Origin: Diaminobutyricimonas sp. LJ205
Lineage (GTDB): Bacteria; Actinomycetota; Actinomycetes; Actinomycetales; Microbacteriaceae
DNA length: 64,000 bases
Direction: 5' to 3'
Assembly: GCF_009755725.1 (NCBI RefSeq)
Contig: NZ_CP046619.1
Location: forward strand, 1,612,001-1,676,000
In this document: positions 7,270 through 15,683 of the stretch, piece after piece
Position numbering within the stretch: position 1 is the stretch's first letter
Layout of the letters: the number at the start of each line of letters is the position of its first letter
Program-made: the position numbers and the translations under genes
Notes under the pieces: generated by a model
What the model was told of the DNA's origin: nothing
The model's input: only the letters and a program-made list of their open reading frames with translations
The model's database searches: none

Positions 7270-8617
7270 CGACGGGCCTTTCCTTGGGGAGTTCGTACAG
7301 GATGCGCCGCTGTCTGAGGGCGATCGCGGTGCCGAGGGTGAGCGGCCCGATCCGACCGAGGAACATCAGCACAACGAGGATCAATTGCGCCGCGGCCGGA
7401 AGGTCGGCGGTGATCCCGGTCGACAGGCCGACCGTGCCGAAGGCGGAGATCACCTCGAACAGCACCCGGTCGATGTCGTAGTCGGTGAGCAGCATGATGC
7501 CGCCAGTGCCCGCCATGACGGCCGCGACCGAGATCAGCACGACAGTGATCGCCTGCCGGTGCACGGCCCTGGACAGCCGCTTGCCGAAGATGTTCACGGC
7601 GCCCTCGCCGCGCACCTCGGTGTACATGATGAAGAAGAGCACCAGGAACGTGGTCACCTTGATGCCGCCGGCAGTTCCGGCCGGCCCGCCGCCGATGAAC
7701 ATCAGCACGTCGCTGACCAGCCACGTCTCGGGGTTCATTTCGCCGAGCGGCAAACTGTTGAACCCCGCGGTCCGAGTCTGCACGGAATGGAAAAAGCCTG
7801 CCAGGATGCGCTCCGCGGGCGACAGCTCACCAAGTGTCGCTGGGTTCGACCACTCGATCAGGCAGGTGAGCACCGTGCCGGCAACGAGCAGCACGCCGCT
7901 GCCGACCAGCACCAGCTTGGTGTTCATGGTCCAGTGCAGCGGCGTCCGGAACTCGCGACGCAGCTGCATGAGCACCGGAAAGCCCAGCCCGCCGAGGATG
8001 ATCGAGGCCGCGATCGGCAGACAGATCCACGGGTCGCCGACGAATCCGACCATATTGTCGCTGAAGGTGGAAAACCCGGCGTTATTGAACGAGGACACCG
8101 CGTGGAAGACGCCGTACCAGGCCGCGTCGCCGATGCTTTCGCCGAGCCCGAGCCAGAAGCGCAAGGTGAGCAGCACGAAGACCACTGCTTCAATCAGCAA
8201 GGTGACCTTGACGATGCTGAGGATCTGGGTTCCAGCATCCGCGAATCCGACCGCTCGAGTTTCGGTGGAGGCGGTGATGCGCGAACGGATGGTCAGCTTC
8301 CGGGCCAAGGTCATGCCGAGCAGGGTGGCGAAGATCATGATGCCGAGCCCGCCAACCTGGATCAGCACGAGAATGACGACCTGCCCGAAGCCGCTCCAGA
8401 ACACCGGCGTGTCGACAATGATGTGCCCGGTAACGCAGACGGCGGACGTCGCCGTGAAGAGCGCCTCGATGAACGAGGCTCCGCCGGGGCCGGCCTTGGC
8501 GATCGGCAGCATCAGCATCAGGGTGCCGACCATCACCGCCCCGGCGAAACCGATGACAACGGTTTGAGCGGGGTGCAATCCGAGACCGCCGCGGCGACGT
8601 CCCCCTGTGAGAAGCAC
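7262..8617 (-). CDS. ktrB: KtrB/TrkH-family potassium transport membrane subunit
   Basis: 451 residues with the four M1-P-M2 repeats of the Trk/Ktr superfamily. Selectivity-filter-like loops are visible as TSAVCVTGH (repeat 1), SFNNAGFST (repeat 2), RTAGFNS (repeat 3) and GTVGLSTG (repeat 4), each with the conserved glycine. The N-terminus is short and basic. It takes up K+ driven by the membrane potential together with the KtrA ring encoded immediately downstream. The GTG start at 8617 has no Shine-Dalgarno and lies 6 nt after a TAATGT sequence, which suggests leaderless translation. It is unusual to find this housekeeping-type transporter inside a tRNA-bounded island. Confidence 0.9.
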   Translation of the reverse strand: MLLTGGRRRGGLGLHPAQTVVIGFAGAVMVGTLMLMLPIAKAGPGGASFIEALFTATSAVCVTGHIIVDTPVFWSGFGQVVILVLIQVGGLGIMIFATLLGMTLARKLTIRSRITASTETRAVGFADAGTQILSIVKVTLLIEAVVFVLLTLRFWLGLGESIGDAAWYGVFHAVSSFNNAGFSTFSDNMVGFVGDPWICLPIAASIILGGLGFPVLMQLRREFRTPLHWTMNTKLVLVGSGVLLVAGTVLTCLIEWSNPATLGELSPAERILAGFFHSVQTRTAGFNSLPLGEMNPETWLVSDVLMFIGGGPAGTAGGIKVTTFLVLFFIMYTEVRGEGAVNIFGKRLSRAVHRQAITVVLISVAAVMAGTGGIMLLTDYDIDRVLFEVISAFGTVGLSTGITADLPAAAQLILVVLMFLGRIGPLTLGTAIALRQRRILYELPKERPVVG

Positions 8618-8660
8618 GGCGCAACATTACTCCGTTTTAGGAACCGCAAAACGGACAGCA
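8618..8660 (-). promoter_or_regulatory. Possible leaderless promoter of ktrBA with overlapping palindrome
   Basis: On the minus strand, TAATGT ends 6 nt before the GTG start, so transcription could begin at the start codon. About 17 nt further upstream is GTTTTG, a poor -35 match. CCGTTTT (8631-8637) and AAAACGG (8647-8653) form a perfect 7-bp inverted repeat spanning the spacer and -35 region, a plausible operator. No c-di-AMP (ydaO-type) riboswitch sequence was recognised. Confidence 0.35.
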
Positions 8661-8908
8661 CTCCATCCAACTTGAACAGCCTTGATGGTCGGCAATGGGA
8701 GTCCATAAGAACCCGCGGGGTGGAAGGCGATCGGAAAGTCAGTTGGCCCCGACAACACCCGTTGCACCCGTGGACGCGCACATCGCGTCCGGATAGGGCA
8801 TGAAAGGCAACGTCATCAGGATCGGGGTCCGACCTCCAACGCCGCCCCTGTGATGTGTCGAAGTAGTAGTTGGACGGCCCGGGTGCGTTCGATCGCCAGG
8901 ATCGCGAA

Positions 8909-9067
8909 ATGGATTTCATCTGGCTGCTTGTCATCCTGATTCTGCTCGTCCTGTTCTCAAGCATCAGCATCGTTCCTGCTCTTCGTCGAATAGCGGACGC
9001 GACAGGACAGGCTGCGTCACATCTCGAATCTCTGGCTGCTGCATCCGGCCCAAAGATCAGCCCTTAG
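8909..9067 (+). CDS. Single-pass small membrane protein
   Basis: 52 residues from an ATG with AGGA 8 nt upstream. An N-terminal helix (DFIWLLVILILLVLFSSISI) is followed by an amphipathic helix with Arg and Asp and a short Ser/Ala tail. It would sit in the cytoplasmic membrane with a small soluble tail. No family is recognised. It is transcribed divergently from ktrBA, with about 290 bp between their starts. Confidence 0.45.
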   Translation: MDFIWLLVILILLVLFSSISIVPALRRIADATGQAASHLESLAAASGPKISP

Positions 9068-9281
9068 CGGGGACCTTTAGCGGGAACGAGCTGAGGGCGG
9101 GGCCATTGTCGATCGCCTTGGCGACCGGGGTGCCGGCACGGACAGTACCCCGTATCCTCAAACGGACAAGCTTGTTGCAGTTCATGCACCCGAAGATGAT
9201 TTCACGTGGGGCGACGACGAAGGCCCGCTGGCGTTCTACACCAACTTGCTGCGCGACGCCGATCAGTGAGGAGATGGTCAT
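9057..9281 (-). CDS. Possible small hypothetical protein with one CxxC
   Basis: A 74-residue frame from an ATG at 9281. It contains VVAPREIIFGCMNCNKLVRL, one CxxC pair followed by basic strands, and ends in LSSFPLKVPAKG. It reads better than the opposite-strand frame, but there is no ribosome binding site and no recognised family, and its end overlaps the preceding gene's 3' end by 11 bp. It could be a remnant of a larger metal-binding protein. Confidence 0.25.
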   Translation of the reverse strand: MTISSLIGVAQQVGVERQRAFVVAPREIIFGCMNCNKLVRLRIRGTVRAGTPVAKAIDNGPALSSFPLKVPAKG

Positions 9282-9338
9282 GGTCGACGAGATGCTGATG
9301 GTCAGCGCGGCGCACGTTGATCTGGCGGGCGCCGGCCG

Positions 9339-10622
9339 ATGATGGCTGAACACCTGGGGCATGGCGGTGCCCGGTTCCTGTTGGCGGTGATCGACGGCGG
9401 AGGGACCGTCCCGCCGGCCATCGGTCTCGCCGCCGAGCTCGTCCGGCGGGGCCATGAGGTTCACGTACTGGCCGATCCGACGATCGAAGCGTCGGCCAGA
9501 TCGGCTGGTTGCGCTTTCAGCCCGTGGAGGGATGCGCCCCACGTCAACTCCCGATCCGAGCAGACGGCCCTGATCGCCGCGTTGGAGGGGCGCAACCCCC
9601 TGCGCGCCTTCCGGGCGGCCAAAGACTTTGCCGCCGGGAAAGAAATGACCAGGCGCTTCGCCGGTGACGTCGTGGCGACCATTCGCGAGTTCCCTGTGGA
9701 TGCCGTCCTGGCGGATGGCTTGCCGGGAATTCTGATCGGGGCCCAGTCGACCGGCCTTCCGACCGCCGCTCTGCTTGCACAGACCTACCTGCGGCCGACG
9801 CCGGGCCTGCCCCTGATGGGGACCGGCTGGTCACCAGGCCCGGGGGTGCTTCGCCGGACGAGGGACACGCTGGTCCCGAGGACCGTTTCGTGGCTCCTAG
9901 GCCGCACCCTGCCACGGCTCAACGCCGTGGTGGCAAGCTACGGACAGCTGCCGCTGCACGACGTATTCGAGTTGTTCGACCGATGCACCAAGGTCCTGGT
10001 CATGACCAGTCCGTCGTTCGATTTCGTCGCTCCCCGACTGCCAGTCAATGTCAGATACGTCGGGCCGCAGCTCGACGACCCCGCTTGGGCAACCGCCGAG
10101 TGGCATTCTCAGGGCACCGACCCGCTCGTCCTCGTCGCCACCAGTTCGATCTTCCAACACCAGGTCGGCCTGCTCCGGCGCATCGCTCGGGCGCTGGGCC
10201 AGCTACCTGTCCGGGGGCTCATGACAACCGGCCCTGCAGTAGATCCGGACGAAATCGAGGCGCCACCCAATGTCGATGTCGTTCAGGCGGCGCCGCACAG
10301 CCGGATACTTCCCGAGGCATCTGTCGTCATCACTCATGCCGGCCACGGCACGATGATCAAGGCTCTCGCGGCCGGTGTCCCGCTGGTGTGCATACCGATG
10401 GGCCGCGACCAAAAGGACAACACGGTGCGAGCTCTTCGGCACGGCGCCGGCATACGCCTGAGCGCAAAGTCGACGCCAGACAAAATCGCGGCAGCCGTTG
10501 CCAACCTCTTGGACGATCCTCACTATGCGGCAGCGGCTCGCCATTTCGCACACATCCTTGCCCAGGAAGCCACCACGACGCCCAGCGCGGCCGACGAAGC
10601 TGAAGCCATGGTGCGAAGCTAA
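9339..10622 (+). CDS. GT1 (MGT/UGT-like) glycosyltransferase
   Basis: 427 residues with a GT-B fold. The N-terminal acceptor domain starts with FLLAVIDGGGTVPPAIGLAA and HEVHVLAD. The C-terminal nucleotide-sugar domain carries PHSRILPEASVVITHAGHGT, followed by ALAAGVPLVCIPMGRDQKDN. This is the conserved signature of macrolide/UDP-glycosyltransferases, with the HAGHGT turn and the D-Q pair that bind the sugar nucleotide. The acceptor is unknown; members modify macrolides, flavonoids, lipids or toxins. There are no membrane helices, so it is cytosolic. It stands alone in the island with no biosynthetic partners. Confidence 0.85.
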   Translation: MMAEHLGHGGARFLLAVIDGGGTVPPAIGLAAELVRRGHEVHVLADPTIEASARSAGCAFSPWRDAPHVNSRSEQTALIAALEGRNPLRAFRAAKDFAAGKEMTRRFAGDVVATIREFPVDAVLADGLPGILIGAQSTGLPTAALLAQTYLRPTPGLPLMGTGWSPGPGVLRRTRDTLVPRTVSWLLGRTLPRLNAVVASYGQLPLHDVFELFDRCTKVLVMTSPSFDFVAPRLPVNVRYVGPQLDDPAWATAEWHSQGTDPLVLVATSSIFQHQVGLLRRIARALGQLPVRGLMTTGPAVDPDEIEAPPNVDVVQAAPHSRILPEASVVITHAGHGTMIKALAAGVPLVCIPMGRDQKDNTVRALRHGAGIRLSAKSTPDKIAAAVANLLDDPHYAAAARHFAHILAQEATTTPSAADEAEAMVRS

Positions 10623-10978
10623 CCGCATTGTGCACTGAATGTGCTGACGAATGACCTGGCGCTCCTCATCGGCCCCCAGCAGCCGTACCAGACCGCCCGA
10701 CTCTTCGGCGAGGACTGCCCGGAAAGGATCGCGGTTTGGAGGAGCGTGACTGTTCCGGGAAACCGCCAACGCGATCCGCAACGTGATTTCAACAGCCTCA
10801 CGTGCGAGGCAGTTTTCGTGCCCGTTTGACGGACCCTCAACGGGCGGCATTCTTTCTCTAACCGGGTCTGATGCGGCTGTCCATTCGGGATCTTCTATCG
10901 GAAAGTGAATGGTTGTGTACATACTCGACAACAGGGCGGTATTGGGCGGGTCGTTTCGCAGGGAGCTAAGGAGAAGTG
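10623..10978. other. Gap without a recognised gene
   Basis: 356 bp between the glycosyltransferase and the next small membrane gene. Short frames exist on both strands but overlap and contradict each other; none has a ribosome binding site or a recognisable motif. Only the last 10 bp carry a clear signal, the AGGAGA box of the next gene. Confidence 0.4.
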
Positions 10979-11254
10979 ATGGGCGGACATCGCGCGGGTG
11001 TACTCGTTAGCTCGGGTGTAGTCGTCACCATGCTGGGCATTGTCTTGTACGTCGTGATGGGAATTGTTTCGGCGATCGATTACAACGTCGCTGAACAGCC
11101 GGAGGGCGCGTTCACACCGCCGCCCCCGGTATGGATCACGTTTGGGGCGGTGGCTTCTATCGGACTAGTCGTTGCCGGAATAGTTCCAGCAGTTGTGGGT
11201 TTAGCTATCAGATTTGTTTCGGGACGCCGCCATCGGACACCTTCTCCGGAGTAA
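10979..11254 (+). CDS. Small two-helix membrane protein
   Basis: 91 residues from an ATG with AAGGAG 5-6 nt upstream, a strong ribosome binding site. There are two helices, residues ~9-30 (LVSSGVVVTMLGIVLYVVMG) and ~54-80, with a proline-rich extracytoplasmic loop between (GAFTPPPPVW) and a basic tail (SGRRHRTPSPE). No family is recognised. A GTG one codon upstream is too close to the ribosome binding site to be the main start. Confidence 0.5.
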   Translation: MGGHRAGVLVSSGVVVTMLGIVLYVVMGIVSAIDYNVAEQPEGAFTPPPPVWITFGAVASIGLVVAGIVPAVVGLAIRFVSGRRHRTPSPE

Positions 11255-11509
11255 AGGTGCCGTGACGAGTCGGCGCGGGCCCGATGCCCGGACCCCGAAC
11301 GCGACGACCAGTGCCACTACCTGCTTCTGGATTGCGACACTCAGGCCGGACCCTGAACGGGCAGAGAACCCACATCAGGTTCACTGACCAGTGACGCACC
11401 TCATCTCAGAAGCGGTGGCGTTCTGTGGCCGCGAGGTGGCGCCAGTTTCAAGTGAAGGAGATGCTGGCGGCGGCTTCAACGACGACGTCGGTGGTGGCTC
11501 CCAAATCAC

Positions 11510-11827
11510 CTACGCCTTTTCGAATCGGCCGATCTCAACAGATACACCAAGATTGGGGTTGGCTCCCAGCAGGCGGATAAGCCCCGCCATTCGCGGGCTC
11601 TGGAACGACCCCTCGGGTTCGTCATCCATCTCGGCGAACACCTCGAAACGGCGCCCGTCTGCGTGCTCGTCCACCCACCGGAGCACCTCGGCGATGTCTT
11701 CGACTTCAGTCAGCGCGTAAGCGTCCAGGCTCCACGCCAGCCCCGACCGCTGCCAAAAGTTGACACGGTAGGCAGGCGAGTCGACGGAAACGCGCGGTTC
11801 CGCATGAAGCCTGGTCGGTCCGGTCAT
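11510..11827 (-). CDS. Conserved hypothetical protein
   Basis: 105 residues from an ATG at 11827. The sequence alternates strands and a helix: VNFWQRSGLAWSLDAYALTE, then VEDIAEVLRWVDEHADGRRF and EVFAEMD, ending in GLIRLLGANPNLGVSVEIGRF. It reads as a compact alpha/beta protein, possibly a small phage- or immunity-type protein, but I cannot name the family. There is no clear Shine-Dalgarno. The frame is open upstream to 12028, but that part is arginine/serine-rich shadow of the next gene's end. It lies 49 bp downstream of the DJ-1/PfpI membrane protein. Confidence 0.55.
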   Translation of the reverse strand: MTGPTRLHAEPRVSVDSPAYRVNFWQRSGLAWSLDAYALTEVEDIAEVLRWVDEHADGRRFEVFAEMDDEPEGSFQSPRMAGLIRLLGANPNLGVSVEIGRFEKA

Positions 11828-11876
11828 CCGCCGCGACGGGCAGCTGCTCGTCGGAAGCGGGTATCGGCACGGTTGA

Positions 11877-13271
11877 TCATGAAATGGACTGTACCGACGC
11901 ACCGGGGTGCGAGTTGTGAAGTCGTCGCCGACGGACGGCAAGGCGTACAGCCGCGGGGAGGAAACCAACGCCAATCGCCACGAGAACGCTCGCGATGAGG
12001 AGAAATGGCGCACGCAAGGACGTGCCATCTGAGCTCAACGTCAAATGGTCCGTCGGGTAGTCGATCATCTTGGCGGCGCTTTGGGCTGTAGCTTCGTCGG
12101 CGTCGCGAGCAAGATAAGTGAGCGCGGCGTCGAACCCGTTCTGGCCGTCGGACCGGGTGATGGTGTCGATCGTGATGCTGTTTTCGGCGGCCCTATCGAG
12201 AATCTCTGGATTGGCCTCGGCCTCCTGCGTGGCATCGAGAATGATCATTCGGTGGAGGGCGGGTCCAGAACTTAGCGTCATGGTCAGCAGGACAAGGCCA
12301 TGTCGGGTGGTGATTGTGCCGTCTGTCGACATTGCGACGGCTCGCGCCGCGAAGGATACGTTGTAGGCCTCGAAAATGCCGGCGATGTCGATCTCGCGAT
12401 CACCGTCGCTCAGTCCGATGCCCAGCGTGGGTCGAAACCAAGGCAGGATCGCGTTCAGACCAACCGGTGCGTCGGCGACCGCGAAGCTGCGGTTAGGGAT
12501 GTCGGCCGGGCCTTCGAGCGACCACTCTGGGTAGTTGAGCGTCCGTCCCACCCGCTCCGCTTCTGCCGGCCCGGCGAGGTCGGCCATCACCCGCAGCGCA
12601 CCGGGGATACCCGACGTCACTCCCGCCGTGGTGGTTATCAGACCGTCTTGCACATATCTTTGCCCTCGCACCCAGTCGACCTGCGGTCGGCTCTCCTCGA
12701 GCGCGCTGATCCTTGACCAGTGCGAGGTTGCTTGCAGTCCGTCAAGGACACCCGTGGCGGCTAGCACCAACGAGCCGCTACAAATGCCGAGGATCCGAGC
12801 CCCGCGATTCGATTGATCCACGATGAATGTGCGCAGGGCGGATTCTCTCGTCCCGGCGGGATCATGTACGGCTGGAACAACGACGACGTCCGGGCTGGGC
12901 GCGGCGCCCGATTTCACCTGGTCGAATGTGTGTACAGGGAGCACAGCCGGTCCGCCCTCAAGTTGCGCTGGTGCTGCGCTGGCCGCAACCGCATACACGG
13001 AGAACTGCGGTGAGCTCGCGAAAACCTCGTAGGGTGCCAGGAAATCGCTCGCGACCGTAGGGGTCGCACCCAGGGCAACAGCAACAACGATCGGACCGGC
13101 GGGGTTTGAGGCGCTCGGTGTGGGCCACGCTCGGCCCGCACCTAATGGTGTCGAAGCCGTAGCTTGACTCGTTGTGACCACTACACCGCCGACCGCAGTA
13201 CTGGCGAGCGTGACGATAGACAAGCCGACTGCGGCGGTCAGATGAAGCGTGCGACGGATGAAGGACGACAT
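11877..13271 (-). CDS. Membrane-anchored DJ-1/PfpI-family protein
   Basis: 464 residues. An N-terminal signal or anchor helix (residues ~10-32, LTAAVGLSIVTLASTAVGGV) is followed by a class I amidotransferase-like (DJ-1/PfpI) domain at ~60-240. The nucleophile elbow RILGICSGSLVLAATGVLDG carries the conserved Cys, and ATSHWSRISAL and TTTAGVTSGIPGAL match the GlxA-like pattern. A second, less clear domain follows, and a C-terminal helix near 430-450 (FLLIASVLVAIGVGFLPAAV) ends in a basic cytoplasmic tail. The catalytic domain therefore faces outside the membrane, which is unusual for this fold. ATG 13271 has GGAG 8 nt upstream. Function is unknown; related domains act as chaperones, deglycases or ligand sensors. 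Confidence 0.75.
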   Translation of the reverse strand: MSSFIRRTLHLTAAVGLSIVTLASTAVGGVVVTTSQATASTPLGAGRAWPTPSASNPAGPIVVAVALGATPTVASDFLAPYEVFASSPQFSVYAVAASAAPAQLEGGPAVLPVHTFDQVKSGAAPSPDVVVVPAVHDPAGTRESALRTFIVDQSNRGARILGICSGSLVLAATGVLDGLQATSHWSRISALEESRPQVDWVRGQRYVQDGLITTTAGVTSGIPGALRVMADLAGPAEAERVGRTLNYPEWSLEGPADIPNRSFAVADAPVGLNAILPWFRPTLGIGLSDGDREIDIAGIFEAYNVSFAARAVAMSTDGTITTRHGLVLLTMTLSSGPALHRMIILDATQEAEANPEILDRAAENSITIDTITRSDGQNGFDAALTYLARDADEATAQSAAKMIDYPTDHLTLSSDGTSLRAPFLLIASVLVAIGVGFLPAAVRLAVRRRRLHNSHPGASVQSIS

Positions 13272-13290
13272 AGAAGAACTCCGAGCGAAC

Positions 13291-13317
13291 GAGGGTTGAG
13301 GGTTGAGGGTTGAGGGG
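13291..13317. repeat. Three-copy heptamer tandem repeat
   Basis: GAGGGTT is repeated three times (13291-13311) and followed by a partial fourth copy. It lies 20 bp upstream of the DJ-1/PfpI membrane protein start, in its leader or promoter region, where copy number could change spacing by slippage. Confidence 0.6.
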
Positions 13318-13453
13318 ACAGTTCCTGGATCAGCCAGGAACGGCTCTGTTTGCGAGAGCAGGATCGGCGTGCCGAACGCGCTTCTCGGAATCTGCCTGCT
13401 CGAGCCAATACCAACTGCGAAGGCGGCTTCGCGAATGGGTTTGGCCGTATTGA

Positions 13454-14071
13454 TCACTCGCTTTCGGAGCCGGGTGCGTTGTTCCCAGCCGGAGGCGTTG
13501 GGCCGTATTGGATCTCCCGGCGCACCTGCCTCGCCCGCTCCGGGCTGGCAAGCCGCCGGACCAGATGCAAGGACATGTCTATTCCCGCGCTGACGCCCGC
13601 GCTGGTGACCACGTCGCCGTCGTCCACGAAACGGTCTTCGGGTCGAACGTTGATCGTCGAGTCCAGCTCCTGGAGCAGCGTCAGAGATTGCCAGTGTGTC
13701 GTCGCCGGCCGGTCACGGAGCAGCCCGGCCGCGGCATAAACCAATGCGCCGGTGCAGACACTGGTCATCAAGGGGATACGAGCAGCCAGTGAGTTCATCC
13801 AGGCAAGGTGCGATTCGTCTCTCATCAGCCTGCGGGTACCTTGCCCGCCGGGATGCAGGAAGACATCCAACGGTGGCATGTCTGCCGCTGACGTATGAGG
13901 CGTCAGAGTGAGCCCCTTGGCTGCGACGACGGGAGCGCCGTCCAAAGAGATAAACGACACCGAATAGTCGTCCTCGGGATAGTCACGCGCCCAGCAGGCG
14001 AGGACCTCCCAAGGACCGACGGCGTCGAGTTCTTCAACCCCGTCGAAAATAAGTATTCCAATTTCCTTCAC
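13454..14071 (-). CDS. DJ-1/PfpI-family protein
   Basis: About 205 residues. It starts with the typical first strand (IGILIFDGVEELDAVGPWEV) of GlxA-type DJ-1/PfpI domains. The nucleophile elbow is PLMTSVCTGALVYAAAGLL, followed by PATTHWQSLTLLQEL and VVTSAGVSAGIDMSLHLVRR. It lacks any DNA-binding domain, so it is a stand-alone cytosolic enzyme or sensor; relatives include isocyanide hydratase and ThiJ-type proteins. GTG 14071 gives the family length, but its GGAG box is only 2 nt away. A TTG at 14131, 22 bp from the divergent GlxA gene, is the alternative. Neighbours of the same fold on both sides suggest one functional unit. Confidence 0.8.
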   Translation of the reverse strand: MKEIGILIFDGVEELDAVGPWEVLACWARDYPEDDYSVSFISLDGAPVVAAKGLTLTPHTSAADMPPLDVFLHPGGQGTRRLMRDESHLAWMNSLAARIPLMTSVCTGALVYAAAGLLRDRPATTHWQSLTLLQELDSTINVRPEDRFVDDGDVVTSAGVSAGIDMSLHLVRRLASPERARQVRREIQYGPTPPAGNNAPGSESE

Positions 14072-14152
14072 TTCTCCACTGTGTCGTGGGAAGGAAAACG
14101 ACTGTGACGGCAGAAATGCCTCGTATCGCAAGTTTTAGGCCATACTCGGCAG

Positions 14153-15091
14153 ATGCATGCAGTGGTCGCCCTGGCAATACCCCGCGTGGTGGCCTTCGAC
14201 CTGGCCATCCCCGCACAAGTGTTCGGCCACTCCGATGAGGCCGACCGGTATGCGTTCTCGGTGTGCGCTCCACAAGCGGGCTACGTTCCGACCACGTCCG
14301 GGTTCTCGATCGAGGCCGCCCAAGGACTCGACGCGATCGCACGGGCGGACACGGTGGTCGTGCCCGGCTTCGATCCGGAGGAGCCCTTAAGTGCCGACAT
14401 CCTCGATGCGTTGCGTGAGGCGCACGGGCGGGGCGCACGGATCGTTTCAGTCTGCGTCGGCGCCTTCGCCCTAGCGGCGGCCGGGCTCCTGGATGGGAAG
14501 CGCGCGGCGACGCACTGGCGCTACGCGCGTGCGCTCCAGTCGGCATATCCGAACGTCTCGGTCGATGCGGACGTGCTCTACGTGGAAGAAGGCAACATCG
14601 CGACAAGCGCTGGCATCGCCGCGGGGATTGATTTGTGCTTACAACTCGTGCGGCGTGACTTTGGAGAGGCGACGGCCACAGGGATTGCCCGCCGCATGGT
14701 CGTTCCTCCGCACCGAGAAGGCGGTCAAGCGCAATTCATTGAGCGGCCGATCCCCGAAACAGCTACCTTCGCCCAGGTGTGCTCATGGGCGAGAAGTAAT
14801 CTGGACGCCGACTTGAGCGTTCCTCTTTTGGCCCGCAAAGCCGGGTGGGCACCCCGCACATTCTCGCGAAAGTTCCAAGCCGAAGTAGGGTTCACGCCTC
14901 TCCGCTGGCTGACGGCGCAGCGCCTGGCCCTCGCCCGGGAGCTCCTTGAGTCAACCGAGCTGACAATCGAAGACATCGCCGTTCGGTGCGGACTGGGGAG
15001 CGCCGCAAACTTGCGAACCCACTTCTACCGTGACACCGCCACAACGCCGTCGCAGTACCGGCAAACATTCAGCGGCCGGGGTCGCGGCTAA
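14153..15091 (+). CDS. GlxA-family transcriptional regulator (DJ-1/PfpI domain plus AraC helix-turn-helix)
   Basis: 312 residues. Residues 1-165 are a DJ-1/PfpI sensor domain (elbow GARIVSVCVGAFALAAAGLL, then GKRAATHWRYARAL). Residues ~210-305 are an AraC/XylS DNA-binding domain with two helix-turn-helix units (SVPLLARKAGWAPRTFSRKF and TIEDIAVRCGLGSAANLRTH). The family usually activates nearby catabolic or stress genes in response to a small ligand. It is divergent from the two DJ-1/PfpI genes and probably controls them. No Shine-Dalgarno is visible; CATACT 6 nt before the ATG could be a -10 for a leaderless message. Confidence 0.88.
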   Translation: MHAVVALAIPRVVAFDLAIPAQVFGHSDEADRYAFSVCAPQAGYVPTTSGFSIEAAQGLDAIARADTVVVPGFDPEEPLSADILDALREAHGRGARIVSVCVGAFALAAAGLLDGKRAATHWRYARALQSAYPNVSVDADVLYVEEGNIATSAGIAAGIDLCLQLVRRDFGEATATGIARRMVVPPHREGGQAQFIERPIPETATFAQVCSWARSNLDADLSVPLLARKAGWAPRTFSRKFQAEVGFTPLRWLTAQRLALARELLESTELTIEDIAVRCGLGSAANLRTHFYRDTATTPSQYRQTFSGRGRG

Positions 15092-15683
15092 GGCGCGCCC
15101 GACTACTATCGTCTCGGCTGCCGTCCTCGACGCAGGCTGTCCAAAACCGTGATGCTTGCGCGGCCGGCCGATTAAAAGCCGATTCATCTGCTCTGAAGTT
15201 TCATGACGGATCAAGCACTCGCACAGCAGAACCAAGCCTGAACGCCGCTTCAAAGCCCGCGAAGGCGTTCAACCGTTGCTCCCGACCGGGTAAGCCTGTA
15301 GCGGGCCCTCCGGCGGTTCCGGCGGAACGATCCGAGTATCCGCGGTCGGCTGGCCATCATCGTCGACCGTTGCCACGGGGCGACCTTACCGGTGGGCGAT
15401 CAACAAAGCACGCCTCATCGGGGACCTTGGACGGGCACTGCTTGTTCGACCCGGCTGGTGATTTCGAATCGTACCTGACACCGACAGCTGTACAACGAGC
15501 GTCACCGTCGACAGATGAGCGCCCCAAGGTAGGCGACGATCGACGATTGTCTGGGCATGGAACGAACGTCATCTCAGCCCTAGGCTGTGAAATGAACTCA
15601 TAGTGTCTGGCCGAAACTGTTGATCGGGAGATGTCATTCAACCCAATGCATTCGCCATAGGCAGACGCTGGCGCGCAGCCTTC
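15092..15683. other. Long intergenic stretch, possibly one very small gene
   Basis: 592 bp between the GlxA-type regulator and the S41 protein. Most frames here are short and arginine/serine-rich. The only frame that reads like protein is a 35-codon one on the minus strand, listed separately. No tRNA, terminator or repeat was recognised. Confidence 0.4.
15269..15376 (-). CDS. Possible 35-residue small protein
   Basis: From a GTG at 15376 with TAAGGT 6 nt upstream, a short acidic, proline-rich frame runs to TGA at 15269 (DDDGQPTADTRIVPPEPPEG, ending AYPVGSNG). The composition is unlike the flanking frames and the start has a ribosome binding site, but there is no recognised family. It could equally be the tail of a degraded gene. 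Confidence 0.25.
   Translation of the reverse strand: MATVDDDGQPTADTRIVPPEPPEGPLQAYPVGSNG

Noticed and set aside
8618-8908. Possible c-di-AMP (ydaO-type) riboswitch upstream of ktrB
   Set aside because: No conserved riboswitch core could be recognised, and the promoter-like sequence lies only 6 nt before the start codon.
10203-10931. Long minus-strand frame covering the glycosyltransferase end and the gap after it
   Set aside because: Most of it is antisense to a clear GT1 coding region, and the rest has no start signal or motif.
13291-13317. Tandem heptamers considered as CRISPR or iteron
   Set aside because: The units are 7 bp, adjacent and without spacers; too few for an origin or CRISPR array.
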